Under the pieces are notes generated by a model. The model did not search any database. It saw only the letters and a list, made by a program, of their open reading frames with translations, and was not told the DNA's origin. From Endomychus coccineus (Eukaryota > Arthropoda > Insecta > Coleoptera > Endomychidae): a stretch of 64,000 nt of DNA. The position numbers were made by a program, and so were the translations under genes. This document shows, piece by piece, positions 23,721 through 37,084 of this stretch (position 1 is its first letter; the number at the start of each line of letters is the position of its first letter). The DNA is taken from contig OY294068.1 in the NCBI GenBank assembly GCA_958510875.1, forward strand, positions 70,596,633 to 70,660,632. Direction: 5' to 3'.

Positions 23721-24359
23721 TACAATGAATGTAGGAATTTCTGGGTTTACGATCATAGAACATCCTCAATCTAAAGGGGAAGGCAATGATTATTATATTC
23801 ATAGTCACTGGAGAAATGTTAAATATCTGACATAGATCATAATCTATTTACATCTAAGCTGTGACGTAAAATCGTGATTAACCGTGAATTAATGTTGAGG
23901 TGACACTTGATACTCCTATTTTTCCGAATATTTATTATTATTATTGAAAGAGAATTATTTTGTACTCGCAGCAGTAAGTTGACTCTTTAATACGAAACAA
24001 TCTAGACAACGTAAAATTGTTCAATAACTTTTAAACTCTTTGGCACTTTGTTTACAAAATTCTTCTGATTTCCTTTATCTAATCTAAAAATAGTGTTTGG
24101 TTTACGGAGTTATGTCTTCAGATACTATTTAAATTTTCATTCATGTTATGGACAATATTTCTTAGCTATATTATGATTTGACTGGAAACTATCACTATTT
24201 TCACCTAATAAAGTTATCCATTATTTTTAACCACAATAATAGATGTGAACATTCAAAATTTGTCCTAAACTCTAATGCAAATGTTACAATATATTTTTGT
24301 ATCCTATATATAAAATCTCTTATCTAGTTTTTTAATTGGTTAATGAAATACTCTTTTAG

Positions 24360-27260
24360 ATGGCAGCTGTGGGCGAATTATGGGTATCCTGGTTTAGCTG
24401 TTGTATTGCTCAACCTCAGAAAAGGAGACATAGGATTGACAGGTTTGAATCTTGTGTTTTCCAATAGAATTTTTTTGATTATTAATCTTAATTATATTAC
24501 AATTTTTGTTAGATATATGAATTTGGTAGATAAGAGTTATAATAGTCAGTCTTACAGCTCTATCAACTAATGTATATGACCCAATCTAACATAAATTTAA
24601 CAGCTTTTTATTTTCAATAAAATAATAGATGGATGCTGATATTCTATCTATAACAAAAGTTTGAAATTGTTAATTTTTGTTCAGTATTAAGCACATTATT
24701 TAGTTTGTAATACTGTGGTGTTGTTGCTAGTATCCAGACATGGTGGCACAAATTGTTTATTTACCTGAAATTTGTTTAATCAAAGTTTAACTTATTCAGC
24801 TGTAGTTCAAGCAGTGATGTTTCAAATTGTGACATTAGATCTCAACCTTGTGTCTTTTTAGATCAATGATAGGACCTCCTACTAATTTCCAACATACTGG
24901 ACATGTAGGAAGTGGAGATATAGAAATGCCTAATTCACATTTAAGAGCCTTACAAAATCAAATGAAAAGTAAAGGAGGATATGAAACGACTTATAAGGTA
25001 AAAAAGAATGGAAAAAGTTGAAAACTGGTCAAATGCCTATTGATTTGCATGATAATTCTGACTCTGATATTTACCTTTATAAAAAATTCTTGAAAGTTCT
25101 AAAAAACTAGAAACTGCTGTCCAAGATTGAAAATTACCTAGTATGTATTTTAAATATCGAAATAGGTTATATAACGTTTCCGATTTATATTACATTATTA
25201 TCTTAAGAATCGTTCAATATTTCTGCAAGTATTATTCATCTTTAAGTTTGCTAATTTTTTATATGCAGAACTATTCAAAAAGTGTCTCTTTGCAATATTT
25301 CATTGCACTTTTATAGGATTGCGAGTATTTCTAACCAAGTTTGATAAAAATCTTTGTTACTTCTGGCTTGTGCTTTTCCTCAAAATTGTTATCTCCATTG
25401 AATGTTGTTGGGACATTATGTGGATCGTTAACCAAGATGCACTGTTGAAGTTTATTATACTATTTAATTAAAACGAACACAATTGAAAAACATTAATTTA
25501 GCCATATGTTTGTTGAATGTTCTTCTGCAAATAAATAAAATGCCATCACATTACCAAAGTTTATTGGTTTTGATGATTTATTGTTGCATGAAAAGTTGAA
25601 GTATAATTATTTCTTAGGTAAAAAGGGTAACAATAACATATGGTGTAAATCACTAACTTAGGAATTCACTCTCTGAAGGAGAAAATCAAAATTGAATATT
25701 GTTTGACAGAGAACAAACGTAAAGGCTATGATCAACACAAACATACACTTTAAAAGATTCAAAATAAAGAAAAGGTAGGTACATAAAACATATTAATCTG
25801 TATGTTTTGCTGGTTGCCTTTTTAAGGCCTGTAGATGAATTTTTTTATGTTCAAGATAATAATCATGATAGTCTGAAATCATATAAATGTAGTCAGACAA
25901 AGCAAGCAGCTATTATTTTGTATATGTTGGGGATATCAGCACACTGCGACCTTAATAGATTTATTGTGTCCCCTTCTGCTGCTGAGCCAATAACTCCATA
26001 TTATATTTGATCAGAGATAACATAATTGTTTTGTGATGTTTGACTAATCTAGAACTAATTCAGTTTAACCCACAGATGAGAAAAAAATTATTATTATATA
26101 ATTATGTTTCTACAGCTAATTGATATCACTGTTGTAGAACCTATTCCTATTTCACCATTGATATCGCATCATCCCATATTAATAACTTTTTAAATTGGGA
26201 TACTTTGGATGGAAATTAATTTTGATAATATAGTCCAAGCAATAGACGACGGTCTAATGTTAAATTTGCAGAAATTAATACCTGGAAAAAAATATGAGCG
26301 TATAGAAAATTAAACTTAAAAGATGAATTTCTGGTTCATGCAACTCGATCCGAAATGGCGAACATAACCTAAAAATTTATCAAAGTTGCAAAAAGCTGTT
26401 TTTCTCAAATAAGTAAAAAACTATAGCTCGGATCGGAAAAAGTTAAATAAGAAAGTTATAGGTATCAAATGGATCTATCAATTTGCTCTCATAATAATTA
26501 TCGATATCTTTCATACTTTTCGAGTTATATCGAAAAAACCGTTAAAAATCGGGGTATCGAGAAGTCGTTAACTATTACGTTTCCATATGTATTGTTTCCG
26601 GTACATATAGCCCATGGCAAGTTAAGAAAGCACTTTTTAAATTTGAAATATTGATTATTTTTCAAAATATATCGATTTTTTGAAAAAAAGACGTTCTCAT
26701 AAATTGGCTAGATCTTTTCAGCAAATAGTTCTAGAGTAACGATTTTGGGCTTATTTTCTTCATGAAGAGTTGTGCTATAATTTTATTGGAGAAACGTAGC
26801 GATTTTTTTAATTTTAAGGCTGAAAAAACACTTTGAAAAATTTTTATCTTTTTTGAACATTTTTTTTCAGATAAGTTTTACAATTTCAATTTTAGAAAAA
26901 TGTCTGACTGAAATCAATTTTTGATATTTTTTTACGAATTGACAAAAAAAAATTTAATTTCCTATACGCTCATATTTTTTTTTCCAGGTATTAATTTCTG
27001 CACGCACTTCTGTCTATTGCTTGGACTAATATGATGACAAGACTCTTATTGCATTAACTATTCAAGCCATTATTATTTTTTATTTATTATTTTATTATTC
27101 TTAAATTTTCCATCCACTGACAGCAATTTCATCATTTTGTAAACCCTATAAATATTCTAGAAGAAGAAATGTTCCAACAAAATTTCTTTTAGTAAATATA
27201 ATTTAGGTGAAAGATTAATCAATTCACATATATTTTCAGGAGCCAGACTGGTGCCAATAA
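24360..27260 (+). CDS. CDC42SE: CDC42 small effector protein (SPEC family), 79 aa
   Basis: Coding exons 24360-24442, 24862-24997 and 27240-27260 join in frame through GT..AG introns to 79 codons plus stop, the usual family length (human CDC42SE1 and SE2 are about 79-84 aa). Exon 1 encodes a hydrophobic, Cys-pair N-terminus ([17 protein letters not shown]) followed by a basic stretch ([10 protein letters not shown]); in the family the Cys pair is palmitoylated and holds the protein at the plasma membrane. Exon 2 carries the CRIB motif ([19 protein letters not shown]), which binds GTP-loaded CDC42, and the conserved [10 protein letters not shown]. The last exon supplies only EPDWCQ and the stop after a good TATTTTCAG acceptor; it is the least certain part. 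The ATG lies right at an acceptor, so 5' UTR exons lie upstream. Role: dampening or localising CDC42 signalling at the actin cortex. Confidence 0.88.
26232..27027. mobile_element. Foldback element, AGTCCAAGCAA ends, 5-bp TSD
   Basis: 796 bp in the second intron of the CDC42SE gene. Ends AGTCCAAGCAATAGAC and its inverse, with inverted arms of about 85 bp sharing CAGAAATTAATACCTGG and ATATGAGCGTATAG. Flanked by AATAT on both sides (26227-26231 and 27028-27032). No coding capacity. Same ends as the element at 50501. Confidence 0.82.
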
Positions 27261-27404
27261 TAATTTTATTTATTATTAAGACGAAAGTGACATACCAATG
27301 TAAACATTTTTATATTCATTTTACAATTGAGTGGTATTATACACATATAAAAAATTACATTATAGAATTGTACATATATTGAAAATTTGAATAGAATAAC
27401 TGTA

Positions 27405-27410
27405 AATAAA
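27405..27410 (+). promoter_or_regulatory. Candidate polyadenylation signal of CDC42SE
   Basis: AATAAA about 145 bp after the proposed stop codon at 27258-27260, on the same strand. Plausible as the 3' UTR end; AATAAA is frequent in such AT-rich DNA. Confidence 0.4.
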
Positions 27411-29228
27411 TCAAATTACAACTAGTATATTGTCAATTTGGTGCTTGTTTATTGCACATTGCATTCATTTTTATTTATCTGATGTAATTACATTTTGCAG
27501 AAATTCTCAATATCTTCATAATTTAGTTTATACTATCGCCCGTTTTCACGTAAATTCTGAGGCACTTTTTGGCTGCAATGCAGCCAATATATATGACATA
27601 TGTAAACTCGAGAATAATAGAATCCTTTCCAGAGTAAATCTCCACAAATTGACAGTATTCACAATATTCGCAATAATTCATATAGTATTAATGACTACAA
27701 TTTCGGAAACTAATTTCAAAGGAAGTATCAGATTATATTTAATATTTTCATTCAATCAAGCCTTTCTTATTTCAATATTTTTTAAATTTGATATATGTAA
27801 TTAATTGTTCCACTAGAAAGTAAATGTACAACTCATGTAACATCAACACATGGACATCAATCAGGTACTTGAATGAAAGTTATCTTGAACTCTGTGATAT
27901 TAATAATTTTTCAACATATTTTTGCAAGTGGTGATGGTATTTTTCAAATATTGGTTATATAATATGTCAATAAATGGATTGATGTCATTCAGTGATGAAA
28001 TAGTTTACGAACATTGATACTTCCATGAAGTTGGATTTTTAGTAATTTTAATCTCTAACAGTGTAGCGATCATTTTTCAGAATGTCACATGTTTATATAA
28101 AAAGTACTTTGTTAGTAGAAGGCACGTCAAGCAGTTTATCCTTTATCTATAAATTGTTTTTGTCTTTTATATTTCAGTGTACATTGTAACCATCGAAGTG
28201 TTATTACAATCAAATCCAACATTTCGAAAAAATGTTCCCCAGATAATTGCTTCAATCTATTATTTTATGAATTAGTTTGGACGGAGGCAACTTTTAAAAA
28301 TGTTCATCTATCATCAAGAACATTTGTGACGAAAATCTTTTGTCTAGAAGGGATTTAATTTAGAGTTGTATTGTAAAAACAGATATAGATATGTTTGCTA
28401 ATATCTCTTGTCCTAGAAGTATGGCAGAAAGGGGAACTATGAAACATGTCTTACATCAATTCATATAGAATTGCTGCATGATTATACAGTAATTTATTTT
28501 GATACACTACTGTTGAATCAGTTCAGTTGCGTTTTATGGACTTGTCCGCATAAGCACTCGCTATTTCTATATGCAGACTGTAGAATAGAAATTTCCCTTG
28601 AAGAGCAATAGAGTATTTTATTGAAAGGCAAATGTGTTTCTACGAAAATAGGGTTAAAGCGTTTTTGGAGTAGTTTCTGAGGTGGTGGATTTAGGTTAGA
28701 TTTCTTGTCAGTTGCTCGAACATCGATCCCTGCATCGCGACCATGTGATCTATTCTGTGTATATTTTTCCAAATAAAAGAGACTTGTCATGCAGATTTCG
28801 ATTTTGTAATCAGTAAATTTAAATATTCAAACACGTTTTAAAAGAAACATGGAAAATATTAATTATTTATATCAATGAAATATAATTATGAAATTAAATT
28901 CTCTCATTTAATTTTACTTTTATCGCAAATTTTTTCTCATTTTCTTACGTATGGTCTGGTACTTCACAGTATTATTCTTATTAATTTAACGATTTCTCTT
29001 AAAATGATTCTAATCATTGTCATTTATTTTCATATTTGTATGATATGCCCTGGCTACAATTTGAAACAATCTCAAAAACAGTTCAAACTTTAATCAACAA
29101 GAACTAATAAATGAATAGAACTCTGCATTTTTTAAGGTCTAACACCGGAATATAGCTAAGCGATCCTAAATTACACCATTTAATTGTAGCTCTTCAAAAC
29201 AAGAACGCACCTTAAAATCAGTACTCAC

Positions 29229-29509
29229 CTTGCCAATTCAGAAACGCGAATGAGTGATTGCATCGTCCAAGCATCGTTGGAAGATGCTAGTATAACCAGA
29301 TAATGTCCGAAAACCAACGGACTGACTTTATCCACTATACTTAGATAACATAGTTTTACCAATAGTCGAAATATTTTGCATATAATTATAAAAGACGCTA
29401 CCTTAAAAATTTTGAGATAAAACTGAATGCATAACTCAATTGCAAATATTGCTATATCCACTCCACCCCTAATTACATACCTATACTTAACCATAATATT
29501 TTGTTGCAT
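29229..29509 (-). CDS. Unrecognised membrane-protein-like exon
   Basis: About 94 codons open on the minus strand, very hydrophobic ('VDIAIFAIELCIQFYLKIF', then 'FIIICKIFRLLVKLCYLS'), ending '...RVSELA' at a good splice donor (GCAAG|GTGAGT). Two membrane helices are likely. The composition is reminiscent of an exon of an insect chemoreceptor, but I do not recognise a diagnostic motif and no partner exon could be joined. It could be chance in AT-rich DNA. Confidence 0.25.
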
Positions 29510-29959
29510 TCAGTTTATAACTCATTCTGAAGATGTCATTTTGCTTGATGAAACAATTGGCGGTATATTGTTATTCAATTATATATTCAATATAAACGAA
29601 AGAAACACCGAAAATATACATTAATTTATTACTTACAGCATGTCTTAAGTCCATAGTATTATATATTCGTTGAAAAATATTATTTTATCACAATGAGAAT
29701 AAATCCAGAAATTGGGTCGGAAAAACTAAACTAGTTTGCCGCTTGGAGAATAGATAAATAGTGTGGGCGCAAACTTACTCTTCGCTAATCATTTTATTAT
29801 GTTCCTGATTTTAACATAATTGTTTCACATTCTATAAGATACTCTTTGCATTTGTGTAAAGATATTGAAACAAATTATTTATTTCATTATCTTTACACAA
29901 CTAAATAATATTCAAATTAATAATGTTCTGTTTAAGAAAATGTTATCACTAAAACAAAT

Positions 29960-30030
29960 TTTCTGATTCTGGGAATCGAACCCGAGCCTACTAGGTGGTT
30001 GCCGATTATCCTAGCTCCGAGACAATAACT
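29960..30030 (-). repeat. tRNA-like relic, possible SINE head
   Basis: The minus strand contains GGGTTCGATTCCC, a strong B-box/T-arm signature, about 30 bp after an A-box-like TAGGATAATCGG. The acceptor and D stems do not pair, so it is not a functional tRNA. A tRNA-derived SINE fragment is the best guess. Confidence 0.3.
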
Positions 30031-33000
30031 TCGGTTAATCGCCGTTTGTTATAAACAGTTAAGTACAGTGTCAATTTAAGTTGACGTTTTTGTTGTTGTT
30101 CAACGATTTTGTTGAAATTTGTGTGAAAGCAGTTTAAAATTAACTTAGATTTATTGTAGACGTTTTGAATCGATTCAATATATACTTTGAGAGTTACAAT
30201 TTTTTTTAATTTTCAATCTTTCAGAAAAGGGTGTGTTTAATACACGATTCCCCTGAACAGAAATTGGGTTCGTCACCGAACAGCAAACGATTTTGTCAAA
30301 AGTTGGATATGATAGGACCTTTCGTTTTTGAATTATCGTGTAGACAAGCAATTCGTGACGGACATCCAGACAGACAGATGGATTTTTTCAAAGTTGCTTA
30401 AAATACTATGGTGAAGGAATTGTTGCTCTAGGACTTTTTTTAACGATTTTAGAAATAGCTGGAGTAAATGCAAAGAGTATAATACCAATACCAATCATAT
30501 AGTTTTAAAATTATTTGGAGCCTCTGAAATTCAGTTGAGATAAAAAATGTAATACATAGAAGTGAACAGTATGAAACGGAAAATCAATTCTCAAATATTG
30601 AACACTATCTATTCACACTAAAAGAACCATGAGAAGCAATTTACATATTGAAGTAATTGTGTACTTTGTTCTTATATTCTTATATCAGGTGGTAAACCTG
30701 CTATTGTGACCCATTGCCAAAAATAATCATTTGGTTCGTTTTATTTTGTGGGCTTTATTTGAAATTGATACTACGAGATTGCTTTCTTTTATGATTTTGA
30801 TGATATTTAACAATTATTTAACAAAAAGAATTAAACACTGATGTACCTTCTACCCACGATTTTGTGCCAAGTATTTAACTTCTAAGAAAGAGACCGCCTT
30901 TGTTTTCATTGGCATAACTGCAATTTTCTCAGGACCGAAATGTGGGCCTTTCAATCTGATCTTTCTTGGGTACAGAAATGAATCATTCATCGAAGTGTCT
31001 AACCCTGTAACGCAGATGCTAAATTAACAAATTTTCTGTGAGCTAATGATAATAAGTGAATCCAAAATAATTTCCGATTGCTCAGAAATAATAATTATGA
31101 AATAATTAATAATCAACTGTGCATCCATCAATGTTTCAATGTTTTATATTTTATTAGTATCTCTTACTCACTAATAATGATAATTACTATTATCACTATT
31201 TTTTTGTTAATGGATAATAGACCAAATCTACTATCAGAAATTTTTCTTGAACTTAATAAAATGGTATACATTTATTTATTATAATGTCAATTATGTAATT
31301 GGAGAAGTTTTTCCTGATTGCAAAAACACATAAATGGGTTAACATGAATTAAAATGTATACAATTTACATTTTTTGAATCCACATTGGCTTCATTATAAA
31401 ACAATCATATTTTTAAGCTACTTGTATCAACTGTATTGACCAAAGTGATGGTACAAGTTACGTTTTACGAATTTCAAAACTTATCAGCAGAAAGGTTATA
31501 CATAGATCAATATTCATTGATCTCTGAATATTGATGCACATTAAAAGAAAATTGATGATTTGGCATCTGCTCCATTATAATATAGTTCCTCTTATTAATA
31601 TGCCTACTGATAGAGTAACTTAACAATCATAATATAGAGGTTGAATAAAGAATGTGATTTTTCTAAATATAATTAATTTATTAATTATTTAGCTTTTTAA
31701 ATGTAAAACAAGTTGTGTTAAGCTTTCTTATTTATGTATATGAATGAAGATTTATCAAATATAAATTAATATGTTAATATGTGGTTTTGAGCAATTTATT
31801 CAACCATTCATTTATTGTTAGTAGTAAATTGCTTTTGATTCGTGAAAATATGAGTAGAGTTAATATGTCGATTATTACAAAAAAATTGATTTCATAAAGT
31901 TCATTAATTTTCATTGTTAGCACATTATTTATTATTCGATAGCTATGGTCAGCAGAATCAAAGGGCTCGTACAAGCAAAGGTTCCTATGCAAATTATTAA
32001 GTTTATTTTATCCGGTTAGAAACTTACCGAATCTATTGTAATCCGCATTCCCATAAAGAATATTTTCAAACTTCGAATTATGATTCGCTGCCAGAAAATG
32101 CTGTTAATCTTCTAAATTACTGTTTAAACAACTACCTATCATTGTTCATGACTGCATATTATGTTGAGCGGTCAACCAAATGTTTGATTCAGATTCACTT
32201 CTCAATATTTCGCAAATAATATCATGTTTCCAATACATCTTTGCCCATTATATCTAACCCTTTCATGTTTCATGTATCAATTTGATTGAAAAAGCCATTT
32301 AGTCTGTAGAATTTGTTATAAACTGCTGTCGGCGACACACATGACAAGCTTACACTATATTTTATGCACTTTTGAAAATAGATGAGGGTACGAATGAAAC
32401 CAAATATTATAAACAATCAAGATCGAAGACTAGAGATGAACAACTCGGTTTCAATAACTTATTTCGACCTTTATGAATGAAGGTAATAATGAACTATCGA
32501 AACGTTAAACACAATATTGATTTCACCCCAAGTAATTGACATTCGAAATTGCACATCTTTATCATTGATCTTAGATCTTGAATGCTTCACGGTGGGTTTC
32601 ATAGTTCTCATCTATTTTCAAAAGTATGAAGTGTCTGTCATCTTTGACGCGGACAGTAATTATAATTTAATTGTTTCATTAAATTCGTGTATTGTATTTT
32701 TAGAGTTCATTTATTAGAATATATATTTATTCACTGTGGTTTCTATCATATTGATATAAGTATTATTTCTAACTAAGAGTAAATAATTTTATTCAATGTC
32801 ATCACTACGCAATATTTATATGAGAATTTCAACTATCATATAAGTCATAAATTCATATTAACATCTGATAATATTAATTGAACGATATGTTATCACTCCT
32901 CTGCAAAATCTTTATGAAACAACTATAAACTTATTTAATATCCTGTGATATATTTATTTACCTAACTATTTACAAACATTTAGTAAATTCTATTTTATAG

Positions 33001-33489
33001 TTAGTGATTTTATCAGAAGTTGAAATACAAAATAATTTTATTATTTCCTTCAATCATAAATCAATTTTTACTTGACTTGTGGTCAAAAATTGAATGTTAT
33101 AATTAAGTATTATTTCTAGAGTTCGTTTTATGTTAAGTATTATTTATTATTCAAAATATGTAAATCTTCAGGTTTCTTTGTTCAAGTAAATATTGAAGTG
33201 GTTTTAATGTTGTCTTTCGGTTTTTCCCTCACCTTTGTGCTAGACATGAAAAAACACTGTATGTTAACATAACATTCTTAAAAAATTGAATAGAATCAGC
33301 CATTACGTGATGAAAAGCCATTCTAAGCTTAAATAAATTAATAAAAAAATTTTGATTTTCACTAATTTAATAAATAAATGATTCGCTACCACCGTAGCTT
33401 CTTCAAACAAATGATACAAAGTACTAACTTACAAAAGAGTTAACCTAATATATAACTTTAATGATAATCTTAGGAAAGGTGGTTAGTAC

Positions 33490-33700
33490 TATTTTACCTA
33501 ATTGGTTTAAACCATCGAGGGATTAAATGATAAACTGGTAGCAAAGTGTAAATCTAATTATACAAATTTAACTAGGAAGAATTTGTCTTCATGAAGACAA
33601 ATGTGGGGTTTACAAGCTGACATATGGATCTTGCCCTAAGATATACATTGGTCAGACAGGAAGGATCAGAATAAAAGTAATAAATTGAATTTGCTGGAAT
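33490..33700 (+). pseudogene. Penelope-like GIY-YIG endonuclease fragment
   Basis: The plus strand reads 'GVYKLTYGSCPKIYIGQTGR' (about 33604-33665), the GIY-YIG signature (here GVY..YIG) with the Arg that follows it, as found at the C-terminus of Penelope-like elements. Preceding codons ('NDKLVAKCKSNYTN') fit the region before this domain. A stop interrupts the join, and the downstream part has decayed, so the copy is dead. Upstream, CGTAGCTTCTTCAAAC (near 33393) resembles sequence often found at Penelope ends. Confidence 0.7.
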
Positions 33701-35460
33701 CCCTACCCTAGAAATTAATAAATGTAAGAAGTCTGATATCCGAAATGCTTTATAATATTCGTTTGAAGAAGGTATGGTGTTGGCGAAATTAAGTTTCATT
33801 TATTTATTAAATGAGTGAAAACTAAACTCTTATTAGAGTTATTTTATATAAGATTATAATATTCTATGTTAAAATTGATTGTTTTAATGTATTGAAATGC
33901 AGTGTCAACTAGATTAATTTGATTTTATTTATTCAAGGAAAAACAATTAAATATTCCCATATTGTATAAAGTAATACTGATTAAATTAATTTTTCTGATT
34001 ATACATCAATATACGATTCTCAGGATGTATAATATAATCCAATATTTTTTAAAGGGTGTAGAAATATTTTAAGGCATTAATAATTTTTTTTTTGTAAACA
34101 ACTATTCTACAAATGCTGAACATGCTTGTAAAATTGCTAAATCGAATTCCATTTAGAAAGACTAGGGATTGAAGACTTTTCTGACAATGTGTATATTGAG
34201 ATCTGAAAGTTGGAAGATGTTTTCAAGATCAAACTACAACAGGAATTAAATCAATCGGGTCTCCATTGATACGTATTCATTATAAAAATCACTGCCTAAG
34301 TGACGAACAAATAAAAATTGTATTTGAGGTTTATTAATTGTCTTATCTTGTCTAGTGAAATATTTTTACATTTTAATGGTCACGCACAAAAGTAACTGAT
34401 AATATTGTATAAGCAATGATGGAAAATAAACTATAAACTGAAAATACTATCTTTTTGTCGGAAGAGCTAGGGAGCTTTGTCCAATTTGCACCTAATTTTC
34501 TTATTCGCTGCAACAAAAATAGTTTTTAACTTAGCTCAGATGATGACACTGTTGAAACATATGTAAGCAATAGTGGATAATAAAAACATTCATTGTTTGT
34601 TTAGTGTAAATTTTTTATTTCCATAACTTTTATAAGTTAAAAACGAATTTACTCATTCTTAATACCGAAACTATTCAATAAAAAAATAGTTTTGGTTGAA
34701 TCGTTTCCATTCCACTATTTTCAGGAATTTGGCATTAATAATTAATTCAGTTCATCTTTGATGAAGTAGGCTCTCTAATTTTTTATTTCATTTATTTCCA
34801 TATTTCCTTCTCGCTCCTATTTCATCACATATTCATGACTACTGACTTACTTTAAACAGTAACTGCCTTTTCGCTAAACATTGTGTGAGCCAGCGGTGGA
34901 ATATTAGGAGAGGAAACAGGCATTGGAATTTTTCTTGAATTTGGAGGTTTTATCCATAAGGAAAGACCCAATTAGGCAAAGATTTCCACAACTTCGCCGT
35001 GCGATAGACAAATAGTCTGGTAGGAAGAAGTCTGAAGTTCGGCAGGCCTCGAGCTTGACATTGAAGAAAGAGATGACGAGCCTGGATTCGTCTAGTCCGG
35101 CTACCTGGAATCCCTCGTGGTGAAGTAACAGCTTCTTCATTTAATGTAACAAAATCTCAGAAATTATAAAGCGAATCGACTTGAAACTTGTTCCTTATAC
35201 GACGTAGAGAGCCGCTAAGAACGGATTTTTCGAAACTCGATCTCAATCGGGGTAAAATAAAAGAGATTAGATATATTTTGACGTTTTGTAACTGCTGAGA
35301 TAATTCACGTACAATTTACATGGCAGAGAGATCCATAACCCCAAAACAAGACAGGTAACGTTTACATGACGACAGCTGATATATTGGCGGTCAGATGAAT
35401 GTCCGTGTAGACCATGCCATAAAATATGTATCAAAGTTAATTTTAAAAAAACTTTCCAAA
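33701..35460. other. AT-rich stretch, no gene seen
   Basis: No domain recognised. A GC-richer block at 34880-35140 with a 78-codon minus-strand frame is probably the body of a repeat ending at the Helitron-like terminus at 35510. Confidence 0.35.
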
Positions 35461-35473
35461 ACTTGGGAATTCA

Positions 35474-35510
35474 CATCGCGGTGTCGAAGCCCACGCGAAT
35501 AACAGCTAGT
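35474..35510 (+). mobile_element. Helitron-like 3' terminus
   Basis: A short hairpin (CGCG at 35477-35480 with CGCG at 35494-35497, enclosing GTGTCGAAGCCCA) is followed 8 nt later by CTAG and T (35506-35510). Helitrons end with a hairpin and CTRR, inserting before a T, and this hairpin sequence closely resembles that of insect Helitrons. The 5' end was not located; the element may extend left to about 34880. Confidence 0.5.
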
Positions 35511-36555
35511 CTGTATATAACCACTATTACAGGCAACTTGTTTTATCTTTACTACTATTAAACTTTTTGGGTAAGTTTAAATTTATATTAAAACCATTTT
35601 ATGCTATATACGAACTACTTTACAGGACTTTGAAAGTTATTTTCTAGATTTTTTACGACCCCTAAATATTCCTTCATGTTTTAATTTCAATCAATTCAAC
35701 TGCTCATATAAAATGATATAAAAGAAATTTCACAAATTTATTACTTGTTATAAGAAATTTGGAAACAAACGTTATTTTTATAGATGCTAGTTTGGCACAT
35801 TTGTCATAAGGGCATTAAGAGAATATTTTTAATATTAGCAGAGTTCTATAAACTTTGAAATAAGTCGGTTGGTAAAAATTACGTCAAAATTCAAAGTTGA
35901 AAAAAATATCGCTCCATATTAGATGAATATTTCATTCTATGGGTTCATATGAAAACAACATGGTAAAATTTGATGAGCAATTTTGGAATCATAAGCTTTT
36001 ATTTCTTGGCATTTTTTCTCATTTGATCATTACTTCAATAATCTGAAGGTTACCACTCGTATGTCCACAACCTTGAACTTGAAATCATCTTATATCACAG
36101 ATGTTTGATTCAGAAACCTCTACAAATATTTGAGTTGAGTTGTGCTGGTTCTAATTCGACACATTTTGAAGCATATTCGGTTTATTGTTGCCACTCAAGC
36201 GATTAAGAGTCTTTTAATCCGAATGTTTTTAGTTACAGCGATAGGGAAGCAAGAGTTTAAGAATTGCTTGGTTACCTTAAAAGATAGTTGATAGTTACCT
36301 AAGCTTGCAAATAAAAGAGTATTCTGCCCTCAGTAGCTGAGTTTTGATCAGCTCCAATTCAACTCTTCCTTAGAAGACGATGTCATGTTCCATCTGCATT
36401 CTGCTTTATTAGCCTATGCCTAAGTTCCAAGCCTCTGACTAAGTAAATGTAGATATGGAGGTTTTCTAGGCCCGCTTTATAGGTCCAGAGAAGCTCTTCT
36501 CTGTAAATCATTCCAAATATCCAAATATACTCAGTTGCATACCTAACCTAACCTT

Positions 36556-36906
36556 TCAAATGAATGGAGACATGTTTATATACAGATAAGTTGGACGATA
36601 GGTATAGATTTTGAATTCTCGACAAAGTTTTCGTTGACCAGGTTGAACAGTGACAACACGTCTCTTAGTCCCAGAAAGTTGTTTCGCTCTTCTCATGAGC
36701 TCGTCAGTGGGACGAGGCAGATGTGAAGTCACTGGTTCAACCATCTCAGAAAAGGATATGATAAAACTCCTTTGAAAATGATTGGCAAACCTAGATGTTC
36801 TAACACCATTTTCCGGAAACCAGATGTCCTCCTTGGCGGGGAAACTGTTGGAAACACTACCACCAGGTAACGACCACGCAACAATGCATAGTGAACACAA
36901 ACACAT
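36556..36906 (-). repeat. Repeat-family copy with 116-codon open frame of unknown nature
   Basis: Open from MCLCSLCIVAWSLPGG (signal-peptide-like) through 'PTDELMRRAKQLSGTKRRVV' and 'TVQPGQRKLC'. Just upstream (36925-36975, minus) another copy reads 'VATVQPGAPKLCLLMT' then a stop, and directly afterwards the ATG of this frame. Diverged copies lie at 23330-23720 and 37085-37240. Conservation of the peptide motif in several copies hints at coding descent (a mobile element ORF or small secreted-protein family), but no known domain is recognised. Confidence 0.4.
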
Positions 36907-37084
36907 TTCGTGTTAAGTCATCAATAGACAAAGTTTTGGGGCACCAGGTTGGACAGTGGCAACACGTCACGGTTTCTATCAATTAGGTCCTCCGTAAAAA
37001 CATATTCTATTTAAAAATTAATGTTCGTACTACATACACCTAAAAGCATCGATGATGCAAAAATAATGCCAACCACATGCAGTC

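Larger units (their letters stand above)
22107..24359. other. Region between the MITE pair and the CDC42SE gene
   Basis: No host gene seen. It contains a palindromic micro-insertion (22868-22901), part of a repeat family with peptide-like content (23330-23720), and an 18-bp MITE remnant (23474-23491). A minus-strand frame ending at about 22501 encodes an acidic Ser-rich tail ('TFSSSSSEDEEIDDLKI') that could be the end of an unidentified protein or transposase. Confidence 0.4.
27411..33480. other. AT-rich stretch with few recognisable features
   Basis: No secure gene. Exon-like minus-strand frames lie at 28518-28790 (91 codons, unrecognised) and 29229-29509. A B-box-like tRNA relic is near 29965. 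The remainder is low-complexity AT-rich sequence. Confidence 0.4.

Noticed and set aside
27430..27804. 124-codon plus-strand frame after the CDC42SE gene
   Set aside because: Starts at TTG, lies in probable 3' flanking DNA, has no recognised domain or splice context.
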